Of a stretch of 5,501 nucleotides of DNA, positions 1-5,501 are shown piece after piece. This stretch comes from Verrucomicrobiota bacterium (lineage in GTDB: Bacteria > Verrucomicrobiota > Verrucomicrobiia > Opitutales > Oceanipulchritudinaceae): NCBI GenBank assembly GCA_009908535.1, contig JAAAOD010000105.1:1-5501 (forward strand). Reading direction: 5' to 3'. Under the pieces are notes generated by a model that was not told the origin of the DNA, searched no databases, and saw only the letters and a program-made list of their open reading frames with translations. Within the stretch, counting starts at the first letter, position 1. Each line of letters starts with the position of its first letter. The translations under genes were made by a program, and so were the position numbers.

Positions 1-120
1 GGGCAGGGCAGGAACTCCGGAGAAAAAGGAGTAGAGGTTGTCTTGGTTGTCAGGAGAAGCAAAAGGCTATAGGGGTTTTTGCCTGTCATGCAACCGAATT
101 CGTCCCTACTTTGACCAACC
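1..120. other. Upstream non-coding leader of the AST operon
   Basis: No convincing gene is seen here. GGTTGTC occurs twice in direct orientation at 36-42 and 45-51 (9-bp period), and GCAAAA (59-64) is mirrored by TTTTGC (77-82) around a 12-nt loop. CGAATTCG at 95-102 is a perfect 8-bp palindrome. A weak promoter-like pair, TTGTCA (47-52) and TATAGG (68-73), has a 15-bp spacer, which is short for sigma70, so I do not call it as a promoter. The operon promoter may lie here or further upstream. No Shine-Dalgarno sequence precedes the ATG at 121. Confidence 0.4.
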
Positions 121-1314
121 ATGAGTGAATGGTCCCGCCTGTGCGCCACCCTTGAGCATTGGGTCAACCTCAATTCCGGCAGTTTTCACCCGCAGGGCCT
201 CGCCCGCATGGCCGACGTCCTGCAGGAACACCTTGCCCTCCTGCCCGGGAAAGGAGAACGCGTTTCCCTCTCCGAACAGCGCCTTCCGGACGGCACAGTG
301 TTTCGACCGGGCGACCTCCTGCGCTGGCGCTTTCATCCGGATGCCCCCGTTCAGGTCCTTTTCAGCGGACACATGGATACGGTGTACGGACCGGAAAGTC
401 CCTTTCAGCGATTGGAAACGCTGTCCGACGGTCGACTTCGGGGTCCGGGCGTGGCCGACATGAAGGGCGGGCTGCTCCTCATGCTCGAAGCGGTGCGCCG
501 CTTCGCGGAAACCGCGGAAGCGTCCTTCCTTGGCGGGGAAATCCTGATCACCGCCGACGAGGAGATCGGCTCCCCGGCCAGCCGTCCCCACATCGAGGAA
601 GCCGCCGGACGGCATCACCTCGGTCTCGTCTTCGAAAGCGCGCTGCCCGGCGGCGAGCTGGTTTGCCGACGCAAGGGAACGGGTCTGTACCGACTGTCCG
701 CGAAGGGCCGGGCCGCCCATACAGGGCGGGATTTCGAGAGCGGTCGCAACGCCGCCGTCGCCATCGCCGACCTCGTCCTCCAACTCCACGGCCTCAATGA
801 AAGCCTGCCCGAAGCGATCCTCAACCTGACCGGCCTCACCTCCCCCGGCCCCGTCAACGTGGTGCCGGCGGACGCCTCGGCGCTGCTGAACATCCGGCTT
901 GGTCCCGGTCTCGCCCCCGAGGAGGTGGAGGCCGAACTCCGGCGCAAGCGGGACGAGGTCATGAGGCGCCATCCGGGAGTCGAGTTGACCGTCGAAGGCG
1001 GTATCAGCCGTCCGCCACGGGAGGAATCCGCCGCCGACGCGCGGCTCCATGAGTACTGGAACGAAGCCGAGCGGAGCCTCGGCCTTCCCCTTTCCGGGAA
1101 ACGAGCCACCGGCGGAAGTTCCGACGGCAATCTTCTCGCCGCGAAAGGCCTGCCCCACCTCGACGGGGTCGGCATCCGCGGCGGCGCCATCCATTCGGAA
1201 GAAGAATTCGCCCTGGCCGATGGGCTGCCGGGACAAATCGAGCAGACGGTGGAATTCCTTCGCCTTCTCGGGCGCGAGCACACAACCCTTGCCGCCACCC
1301 TCGGGTCCTTATGA
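121..1314 (+). CDS. M20-family zinc amidohydrolase/peptidase of the AST operon, candidate succinylglutamate desuccinylase
   Basis: The 397-residue product has the full signature of M20 metallopeptidases (ArgE/DapE/carboxypeptidase G2 group), which cleave amide bonds of N-acyl amino acids using two zinc ions. Visible residues are His84 in SGHMDTV (with Asp86), bridging Asp113 in ADMKGG, the catalytic base Glu147 and zinc ligand Glu148 in DEEIGS, Glu172 in FESA, and the C-terminal ligand His358 in IHSEEEF. The inserted dimerisation domain spans roughly residues 185-295 and carries the typical KGRAAHTG with His200. No signal peptide is seen, so it is probably cytoplasmic. Its stop overlaps the astA start (ATGA, 1311-1314), implying translational coupling. 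Family membership and operon position are seen; the substrate is inferred. Hydrolysis of N-succinylglutamate, the job of the unrelated M14 enzyme AstE, would fit, but another acyl-amino-acid substrate is possible. The ATG start has no Shine-Dalgarno sequence and is chosen from where family similarity begins. Confidence 0.9.
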   Translation: MSEWSRLCATLEHWVNLNSGSFHPQGLARMADVLQEHLALLPGKGERVSLSEQRLPDGTVFRPGDLLRWRFHPDAPVQVLFSGHMDTVYGPESPFQRLETLSDGRLRGPGVADMKGGLLLMLEAVRRFAETAEASFLGGEILITADEEIGSPASRPHIEEAAGRHHLGLVFESALPGGELVCRRKGTGLYRLSAKGRAAHTGRDFESGRNAAVAIADLVLQLHGLNESLPEAILNLTGLTSPGPVNVVPADASALLNIRLGPGLAPEEVEAELRRKRDEVMRRHPGVELTVEGGISRPPREESAADARLHEYWNEAERSLGLPLSGKRATGGSSDGNLLAAKGLPHLDGVGIRGGAIHSEEEFALADGLPGQIEQTVEFLRLLGREHTTLAATLGSL

Positions 1315-2336
1315 GCACGAATTCTCCTCCTCTTCTTTTCCGTCCCGTTCGCGAGGAGGACCTTGCCGGCCTCACGCGTCTCGTCGGGACGATCGCGGAC
1401 GGCCTGACCACCCTGCCGAACGATCCGGATTTCCTCGAGCACCGCATTCACGAGGCCCGACGCGCCCTCGATTCCCGTATCCGCAAACCGGGTGGCGAAA
1501 CGTATCTATTCGTCCTCGAGGACAGGGAGAACGGCGGGATCGTGGGCACCTCCGGACTGCTTTCGCGCGTGGGGGGATTCGATCCGTTCTACACCTACCA
1601 GCTTCGCACGGAACAGCGTCGTTACGAGCCCCTGCAAATCGAAGTGGAGCTCGCCAGCCTGCACCTCCTGCGCAACCACAAGGGACCCACCGAAATCTGC
1701 AGTCTCTTCCTTCATCCCGATTATCGGAGCGGCGCCAACGGCAAGCTCCTTTCCCTCGCCCGTTTCTGTTTCCTGAAAGCCTTCCCCGAGCGCTTCGACA
1801 AGGATATCATCGCCGAGCTGCGCGGTTACATCGACGCGAACGGGCGTTCCCCCTTCTGGGAGGCGGTGGGGAAAAAGTTCTTCCAGAAGGATTACTACAC
1901 CGCCGACATTCTCAGCGGGGTCGGGGAAAAGGAGTTCATTGAGGCGTTGATGCCCTCTTTTCCGATTTACATGAACCTGCTTCCCGAGTCGGCCCGGTCC
2001 GTCGTCGGCAAGGTGCATCCGGCAACGGAACCGGCGCGGAAGATTCTCCTTCGCGAAGGCTTCCGCGAGACCGACGAGGTCGACATCTTTGACGCCGGTC
2101 CCCTGCTGCGCGCGCCCCGGGAGAAACTCCGGAGCTGGAGCGCATCCCGAACGGGTCCCGCCGTGGAAGGCCGTCCGGACGGCCCCATCCACCTGCTCGC
2201 CAACGGAAACCTCGATTTCCGCGCCCTCCTCGCCCCGGCCGAATTCCATCCGGAAAGCGGGATCACTGTCGAGCCCTCCACGCTCCGGGCTCTCGATCTC
2301 GCGGAAGGAGATAGACTGCAGATCCTCGATTTGTGA
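1311..2336 (+). CDS. astA: Arginine N-succinyltransferase AstA
   Basis: AstA transfers the succinyl group of succinyl-CoA to the alpha-amino group of arginine, the first step of the ammonia-producing AST pathway, in the cytoplasm. The 341-residue length is close to the roughly 344 of the E. coli enzyme, and similarity runs end to end. Recognisable blocks include the N-terminal LFRPVREEDLAGL, the GLTTLP motif at 31-36, EICSLFLHPDYR (128-139), RGYIDANGRSPFW (171-183), and KVHPATEPAR (234-243). By recalled alignment, His236 in KVHP corresponds to His229 of E. coli AstA, described as the proton donor, and Leu132 to the succinyl-CoA-contacting Leu125. IFDAGP (259-264) matches the family IFDGGP. 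The start overlaps the M20 gene by 4 bp and has no Shine-Dalgarno sequence of its own, so translation probably depends on re-initiation. The gene looks intact. Confidence 0.96.
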   Translation: MSTNSPPLLFRPVREEDLAGLTRLVGTIADGLTTLPNDPDFLEHRIHEARRALDSRIRKPGGETYLFVLEDRENGGIVGTSGLLSRVGGFDPFYTYQLRTEQRRYEPLQIEVELASLHLLRNHKGPTEICSLFLHPDYRSGANGKLLSLARFCFLKAFPERFDKDIIAELRGYIDANGRSPFWEAVGKKFFQKDYYTADILSGVGEKEFIEALMPSFPIYMNLLPESARSVVGKVHPATEPARKILLREGFRETDEVDIFDAGPLLRAPREKLRSWSASRTGPAVEGRPDGPIHLLANGNLDFRALLAPAEFHPESGITVEPSTLRALDLAEGDRLQILDL

Positions 2337-2355
2337 CCGTTTTTCACGACAAAGC

Positions 2356-3741
2356 ATGAGCACTGACCGCATCCTCTCATACAATCCCGCCGACGGGTCC
2401 GTCCTCGGTGAATACAAAACCGCCGGGGAGGAGGCCATCCGCGAAGCCGTTTCCGCAGCCCGCAGCGCCTTCCCGGACTGGTCCCGGGCCGCGCTCCCGG
2501 AACGCGCAGCGATCCTGCGGCGTTTTGCCGAAATCCTCGGGGAAAGGACCGAGGAACTCGCCCGGACCCTCGCGCGTGAAATCGGAAAGCCGCTCTGGGA
2601 AGCCCGGACGGAAGTCAAGGCGATGGCCGCCAAGGTGGAAATCTCCATCCGCGCCCAGCGGAACCGCTGCGCCGGCTGGTCGGAAGGGAAATTATCCGTG
2701 GAGTTCCGTCCCCACGGGGTCGTGGCGGTCCTGGGCCCCTACAACTTTCCCGGGCACCTTCCCAACGGGCATATCTGTCCGGCCCTTCTGGCGGGAAACA
2801 GCGTCCTCTTCAAGCCCAGCGAACTGGCCCCGGCCACCGCTGAAGCGACCCTCGCCTGCTGGCGGGAAGCCGGCCTGCCCCGGGATGTCCTGCAGGTGCT
2901 GCAGGGCGGTCCCGCCACGGCCTCCCTTTTGCTCGAACAGGAGGAAATCGACGGGGTCTTTTTCACCGGAAGCGCCGCCACGGGAAAGCACCTCGCCCGC
3001 CGCTTCGCGGACACCCCGGGGAAGATCCTCGCCCTTGAAATGGGCGGCAACAACCCCCTCCTCGTCGATCTTGAGCATATCGCGGACCCGGAAGCCGCGC
3101 GCGGGATCATTCTGCGTAGTGCCTTTTTAAGTACGGGACAGCGTTGCACCTGCGCGCGCCGGTTGATCCTTCCGGAAAGCGCGGACGTCGAGAGGTTCCT
3201 CGCAGATCTCGCCGGGGATGCGGCCAGCCTGCGCATCGACGAACCTTTCGCCGATCCGGAACCTTTCATGGGCCCCCTTGCCGGTATCGATTTTCCGGCT
3301 CGCGTGCTGGAGGCCGTGGAAAACTTACGGTTCCTTGGGGCCACCACCCTTCTGGAGCCCGTCCGGTTGCACTCCGGAACCGGCTTTATCTCTCCCGGTA
3401 TTCTGGAGGTAAGCGGCTGCGCCGGGCTGCCCGACGAGGAGATTTTCGGACCGGTCCTCCAGGTGTGCCGTGTTCCCGGCTGGGCGGAGGCCGTCGAAGT
3501 CGCCAATGCGACCCGCTACGGCCTCGCCGCCGGTGTCCTCACCGAGGATGAGGAGCGTTGGGACTACGCGCGGGACCGGTTGCGCGCCGGCATTCTCAAC
3601 CGGAACCAACCCTTGACCGGCGCCAGCAGCGCCGCTCCCTTCGGCGGCCTCGGGGACTCCGGAAATCACCGCCCCGGCGCCTATTTTGCGGCCGATTACT
3701 GCCAGTATCCCGTCGCCTCCCTTGTCTCGGATCAGTGCTGA
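2356..3741 (+). CDS. astD: N-succinylglutamate 5-semialdehyde dehydrogenase AstD
   Basis: AstD oxidises N-succinylglutamate 5-semialdehyde to N-succinylglutamate with NAD+, the fourth AST step. The 461-residue protein shows every aldehyde dehydrogenase hallmark: oxyanion Asn130 in GPYNFPGHLPNGH, cofactor-binding KPSE (153-156), whose glutamate favours NAD over NADP, FTGSAATG (203-210), general base Glu228 in LEMGGNNP, nucleophile Cys264 in GQRCTCARRL, EEIFGP (361-366), and APFGGLGDSGNHRP (427-440). LEMGGNNP, QRCTCARR and the SGNHRP tail distinguish AstD from generic aldehyde dehydrogenases. The frame stays open upstream to 2089, but that part lies inside astA; the ATG at 2356, giving MSTDRILSYNPADG, matches the family N-terminus. 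It lies 19 bp after astA with no Shine-Dalgarno sequence. The protein ends at ASLVSDQC, about where E. coli AstD still has a further tail of roughly 24 residues (from memory). All catalytic residues are present. Confidence 0.96.
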   Translation: MSTDRILSYNPADGSVLGEYKTAGEEAIREAVSAARSAFPDWSRAALPERAAILRRFAEILGERTEELARTLAREIGKPLWEARTEVKAMAAKVEISIRAQRNRCAGWSEGKLSVEFRPHGVVAVLGPYNFPGHLPNGHICPALLAGNSVLFKPSELAPATAEATLACWREAGLPRDVLQVLQGGPATASLLLEQEEIDGVFFTGSAATGKHLARRFADTPGKILALEMGGNNPLLVDLEHIADPEAARGIILRSAFLSTGQRCTCARRLILPESADVERFLADLAGDAASLRIDEPFADPEPFMGPLAGIDFPARVLEAVENLRFLGATTLLEPVRLHSGTGFISPGILEVSGCAGLPDEEIFGPVLQVCRVPGWAEAVEVANATRYGLAAGVLTEDEERWDYARDRLRAGILNRNQPLTGASSAAPFGGLGDSGNHRPGAYFAADYCQYPVASLVSDQC

Positions 3742-3775
3742 AGCTCAGCAGCGGAGCGGAATTCCCGTCCCCGTC
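3742..3775. other. Short spacer after astD without an evident terminator
   Basis: After the astD stop there is a small inverted repeat, GCTC/GAGC, but no following T-run, and a GGAATTCC palindrome (3758-3765). I see no intrinsic terminator, so AST transcripts could run on into the riboswitch leader. TCCCC (3768-3772) could pair with GGGGA (3784-3788), and GTCTT (3773-3777) with AAGAC (3789-3793); both flank or overlap the -35 box of the next promoter. Confidence 0.4.
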
Positions 3776-3804
3776 TTGACAAAGGGGAAAGACACGCCTC
3801 TATT
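3776..3804 (+). promoter_or_regulatory. Sigma70-type promoter for the riboswitch-receptor unit
   Basis: A perfect -35 hexamer TTGACA (3776-3781) is followed after exactly 17 bp by TCTATT (3799-3804), a 4-of-6 match to TATAAT. The predicted start point, about 7 nt downstream near 3811, falls at the 5' edge of the TPP aptamer, as expected for a riboswitch leader. This agreement between two independent signals supports the call. The sequence alone does not prove activity. Confidence 0.7.
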
Positions 3805-3814
3805 CACTGAGATA

Positions 3815-3930
3815 TTCACCCAGGGGTGATCTGAATGGATCTGAGATGCCGCCCCGAAACCGCCCTTGCGGAGTCGTCAGCGGCAAACCCTTTGAACCTG
3901 ATCCGGTTAACACCGGCGTAGGGACGGGAT
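3815..3930 (+). promoter_or_regulatory. TPP (THI-box) riboswitch aptamer
   Basis: The conserved TPP aptamer core is plain: GGGGTG (3823-3828), CTGAGATG (3841-3848), then ACCCTTTGAACCTGATC (3887-3903) and GCGTAGGGA (3916-3924). Supported helices are P2 (GGGT 3824-3827 with ACCC 3887-3890), P3 (GATC 3828-3831 with GATC 3838-3841), P4 (CCT 3897-3899 with AGG 3920-3922) and P5 (CCGGT 3903-3907 with ACCGG 3912-3916). The optional P3a arm is present as GCCGC (3848-3852) with GCGGC (3880-3884), containing an inner hairpin CCGC/GCGG (3860-3863, 3868-3871). P1 looks short: CCC (3819-3821) with GGG (3926-3928). The family binds thiamine pyrophosphate and normally turns off thiamine synthesis or uptake genes when the vitamin is plentiful. 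It lies 63 nt before the receptor start and 11 nt after the -10 box. Confidence 0.95.
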
Positions 3931-3931
3931 T

Positions 3932-3992
3932 TGCGATCGTCTGGTTCGATCGCCCTTTGCCGCCTCCACGCCGGCACCGGGAGTAAGTTGAC
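3932..3992 (+). promoter_or_regulatory. Candidate riboswitch expression platform with Shine-Dalgarno
   Basis: Directly after the aptamer, GCGATCG (3933-3939) and CGATCGC (3947-3953) form a perfect 7-bp hairpin with a 7-nt loop. It is followed only by CCTTTGCC, so it is a poor intrinsic terminator. The strand 3932-3941 is also perfectly complementary over 10 nt to 4007-4016 inside the coding region. CTCC (3964-3967) can pair with GGAG (3980-3983) and so mask the Shine-Dalgarno sequence GGGAG (3979-3983), which sits 9 nt before the ATG at 3993. These alternatives favour control of translation initiation over termination. The pairings are seen in the sequence; the switching role is inferred. Confidence 0.5.
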
Positions 3993-5501
3993 ATGAACCA
4001 AGAAATGACGATCGCATTGAAGAACACCGTTTCCCAGGGGACGGCCCTGCTCCTGGGGTCTCTCGTCCTTTACGCTGGCGAAATACGCGCACAGGCAGCT
4101 CCGGACGAGGACATCACCGAACTTGAGCCCATGGTCGTGCAGGGAGACCTTCTCCTCACGCCCTCCGATGAACTGGCCACCGGTTCCACTCTCCTCGGCG
4201 AAGACGAGCTGCGGCGGCAGGGCTCTTTTCATTTCGAGGATGTCCTCGGTCGCATTCCCAACCTTACCTTTGCCGGGGGAACGGCCCGCCCGCGCTTTTT
4301 CCAGATCCGCGGGATCGGCGAAAACAGCCAGTTCGGTAATGAAATCCCCGCTACATCGGTCGGGTTCCTGGTCGACGGGATCGACTTTACCGGTATGGCC
4401 TCGGCCGTCTCGCTCTACGACGCCGGCCATGTCGAGATCCTGCGGGGTCCGCAGGCGGCGGCATTCGGAGCCAGCGCCATGGCCGGCCTGGTCGTCGTGC
4501 AATCGCGCGCCCCGACGCCCTACCCCACCGCCTCGGCGGAAGTCTCCTTCGGCGAGAATAATTTCCACCGCTTTGCCATCGCCGCCGGAGGGCCGGTCGG
4601 CGACCGCGGCAGTCCCCTGCGATTTCGGGTCAGCGGTGAGCGGCTCCGTAGCGACGGCTTTATAGCGAACACCTTCCTCGGGCGGGAGGACACCAACGAG
4701 CGGGACGAGTCCACCGCGCGCCTGCAGCTGCGCTGGGAGGCAACACCGCGACTGACCTTCGATGCCACCGCCCTTGTCGCCGACTTCAACAACGGCTACG
4801 ACGTCTGGTCGCTGGAGCAGGTCCCCTTCGAAACCACCACCGACGAGCCCGGCCGCGACGAGCAGCGCACCCGCGCGGCCAGTCTCAAGGCGGATCTCAC
4901 CATCACGGATGCAATGGATCTCCTTTACCTCGGTTCCTTCTCCGACAGCGATCTCCTTTACAGCTTTGACTGGGATTGGAGCAATCCGGAAAAGATGCGG
5001 GACCGCTTCGGGCCTGTTATCTTCGGCGGCACGGAAAGGACGGAACATCAGCGCAGCCGCGTATCCCACGATCTCCGCCTTCGTTCGCTTCGGTCGAAAC
5101 AGGAAAGCAAACTCGGTTCATGGGCGGCCGGTTTGTACTACCAAGACTTCGAAGAGGAGCAGGAATATACGGTGGACGTCCGCGACTTCGACGATTTTCA
5201 AGATACCCGTGTCGTTCACAGCACGTATGCCACCGAGTCCCTCGCCGCTTACGGACAGGCCAGCTACCCGATCTCTTCGCAGCTGACCTTCGAAGCGGCC
5301 GCGCGGCTCGAACGGGCTTCCATAAAGTACCGGTTACCCGCGGATTCCGGCACCGGCGAGGAGGCGGAAACCCTCTACGGCGGTAACGTATCCCTCACAT
5401 GGGAACCGCTCCCCGACCAGCGCTTCTATGCCAGTATCGACCGGGGTTACAAAATGGGCGGGGTCAATCTTGACGAGGAAGTCCCCGCCTTTGCAGCCGT
5501 T
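3993..5501 (+). CDS. TonB-dependent outer-membrane receptor, predicted thiamine(-related) uptake; 3' end beyond the window
   Basis: 503 codons are present and the frame is still open at the window edge; such receptors usually run to 650-900 residues. Residues 1-35 resemble a Sec signal peptide, with Lys10 before a hydrophobic stretch (about 18-28) and probable cleavage after AQA. A TonB-box-like EPMVVQGD follows at 45-52. The plug domain spans about 65-175, with DVLGRIPNLTF, FFQIRGIGEN (102-111), VGFLVDGID (123-131) and VEILRGPQAAAFGASAMAGLVVV (147-169). The beta-barrel begins near 180, and GYKMGGVN (485-492) is a typical late-barrel motif. TonB energised by ExbB/ExbD would drive import across the outer membrane. 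The start is fixed by GGGAG 9 nt upstream; Met5 would be too far. Family sequence alone does not give the substrate. The TPP riboswitch just upstream points to thiamine, its phosphates or a precursor; an iron chelate is the main alternative. No AST-linked role is indicated. Confidence 0.93.
   Translation, partial: MNQEMTIALKNTVSQGTALLLGSLVLYAGEIRAQAAPDEDITELEPMVVQGDLLLTPSDELATGSTLLGEDELRRQGSFHFEDVLGRIPNLTFAGGTARPRFFQIRGIGENSQFGNEIPATSVGFLVDGIDFTGMASAVSLYDAGHVEILRGPQAAAFGASAMAGLVVVQSRAPTPYPTASAEVSFGENNFHRFAIAAGGPVGDRGSPLRFRVSGERLRSDGFIANTFLGREDTNERDESTARLQLRWEATPRLTFDATALVADFNNGYDVWSLEQVPFETTTDEPGRDEQRTRAASLKADLTITDAMDLLYLGSFSDSDLLYSFDWDWSNPEKMRDRFGPVIFGGTERTEHQRSRVSHDLRLRSLRSKQESKLGSWAAGLYYQDFEEEQEYTVDVRDFDDFQDTRVVHSTYATESLAAYGQASYPISSQLTFEAAARLERASIKYRLPADSGTGEEAETLYGGNVSLTWEPLPDQRFYASIDRGYKMGGVNLDEEVPAFAAV

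Noticed and set aside
3..128. Open frame at the left edge that could be the tail of an upstream gene
   Set aside because: Only about 41 codons, no recognisable motif, and it overlaps the start of the M20 gene. There is too little to support a gene.
106..1281. 391-codon open frame on the minus strand
   Set aside because: It lies antisense to the M20 gene, whose zinc ligands and catalytic residues are all in the + frame. Long antisense open frames are common in GC-rich coding DNA, and its translation shows no recognisable motif.
2089..2355. Upstream extension of the astD frame
   Set aside because: These 89 codons overlap the conserved end of astA and show no aldehyde dehydrogenase similarity. 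The family N-terminus begins at the ATG at 2356.
1506..2648. 380-codon open frame on the minus strand
   Set aside because: It spans astA, the gap and the start of astD in antisense. Both sense genes are unmistakable, and the antisense product resembles no family.
3933..3958. Intrinsic terminator at the 7-bp hairpin after the aptamer
   Set aside because: The stem is perfect, but it is followed by CCTTTGCC with only three T residues, too weak for a confident terminator. Kept as part of a candidate expression platform instead.
3816..5069. 417-codon open frame on the minus strand
   Set aside because: It covers the riboswitch and the receptor gene in antisense. The + strand frame carries signal peptide, plug motifs and barrel; the antisense product looks like composition-driven read-through.
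1..5501. Wholly new defence, mobile or CRISPR-type system
   Set aside because: No repeat array, transposase, integrase, toxin-antitoxin pair or phage gene is visible. All coding space is taken by AST genes and a TonB receptor.

Overview
The window holds three complete genes and one truncated gene, all on the + strand. It comes from a high-GC Gram-negative bacterium; an outer-membrane TonB-dependent receptor implies the double membrane. Three of the four genes have no Shine-Dalgarno (SD) sequence next to the start. GC-rich coding with weak SD use and a TonB receptor would fit Verrucomicrobiota (Opitutia-like) or some Proteobacteria. That placement is a low-confidence inference; no marker gene settles it.

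Positions 121-3741 form a compact operon for the arginine succinyltransferase (AST) catabolic pathway. It contains an M20-family zinc amidohydrolase, then astA (arginine N-succinyltransferase) overlapping it by 4 bp, then astD (succinylglutamate-semialdehyde dehydrogenase) 19 bp further on. AstA succinylates arginine and AstD oxidises succinylglutamate semialdehyde to N-succinylglutamate. astB, astC and the usual last enzyme AstE are not in the window. The M20 enzyme is a good candidate for the final hydrolysis of N-succinylglutamate to succinate and glutamate, as a non-homologous stand-in for AstE.

Positions 3742-3992 are a regulatory region. A strong sigma70-type promoter (TTGACA, 17 bp spacer, TCTATT) would start transcription right at the 5' edge of a clear TPP (thiamine pyrophosphate) riboswitch aptamer at about 3815-3930. 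Next come a 7-bp hairpin, a possible SD-masking stem and a good SD, GGGAG. The strand just after the aptamer (3932-3941) can pair either locally or, perfectly over 10 nt, with codons 5-8 of the next gene. This looks like a candidate expression platform acting on translation.

Positions 3993-5501 encode a TonB-dependent outer-membrane receptor, cut by the window end after 503 codons. With the TPP riboswitch in front, the best reading is a thiamine-repressed receptor for uptake of thiamine, a thiamine phosphate or a precursor. No mobile element, CRISPR array, tRNA or rRNA was seen. The most noteworthy points are the riboswitch-receptor unit with its possible alternative RNA pairings and the M20 enzyme in the AST operon.
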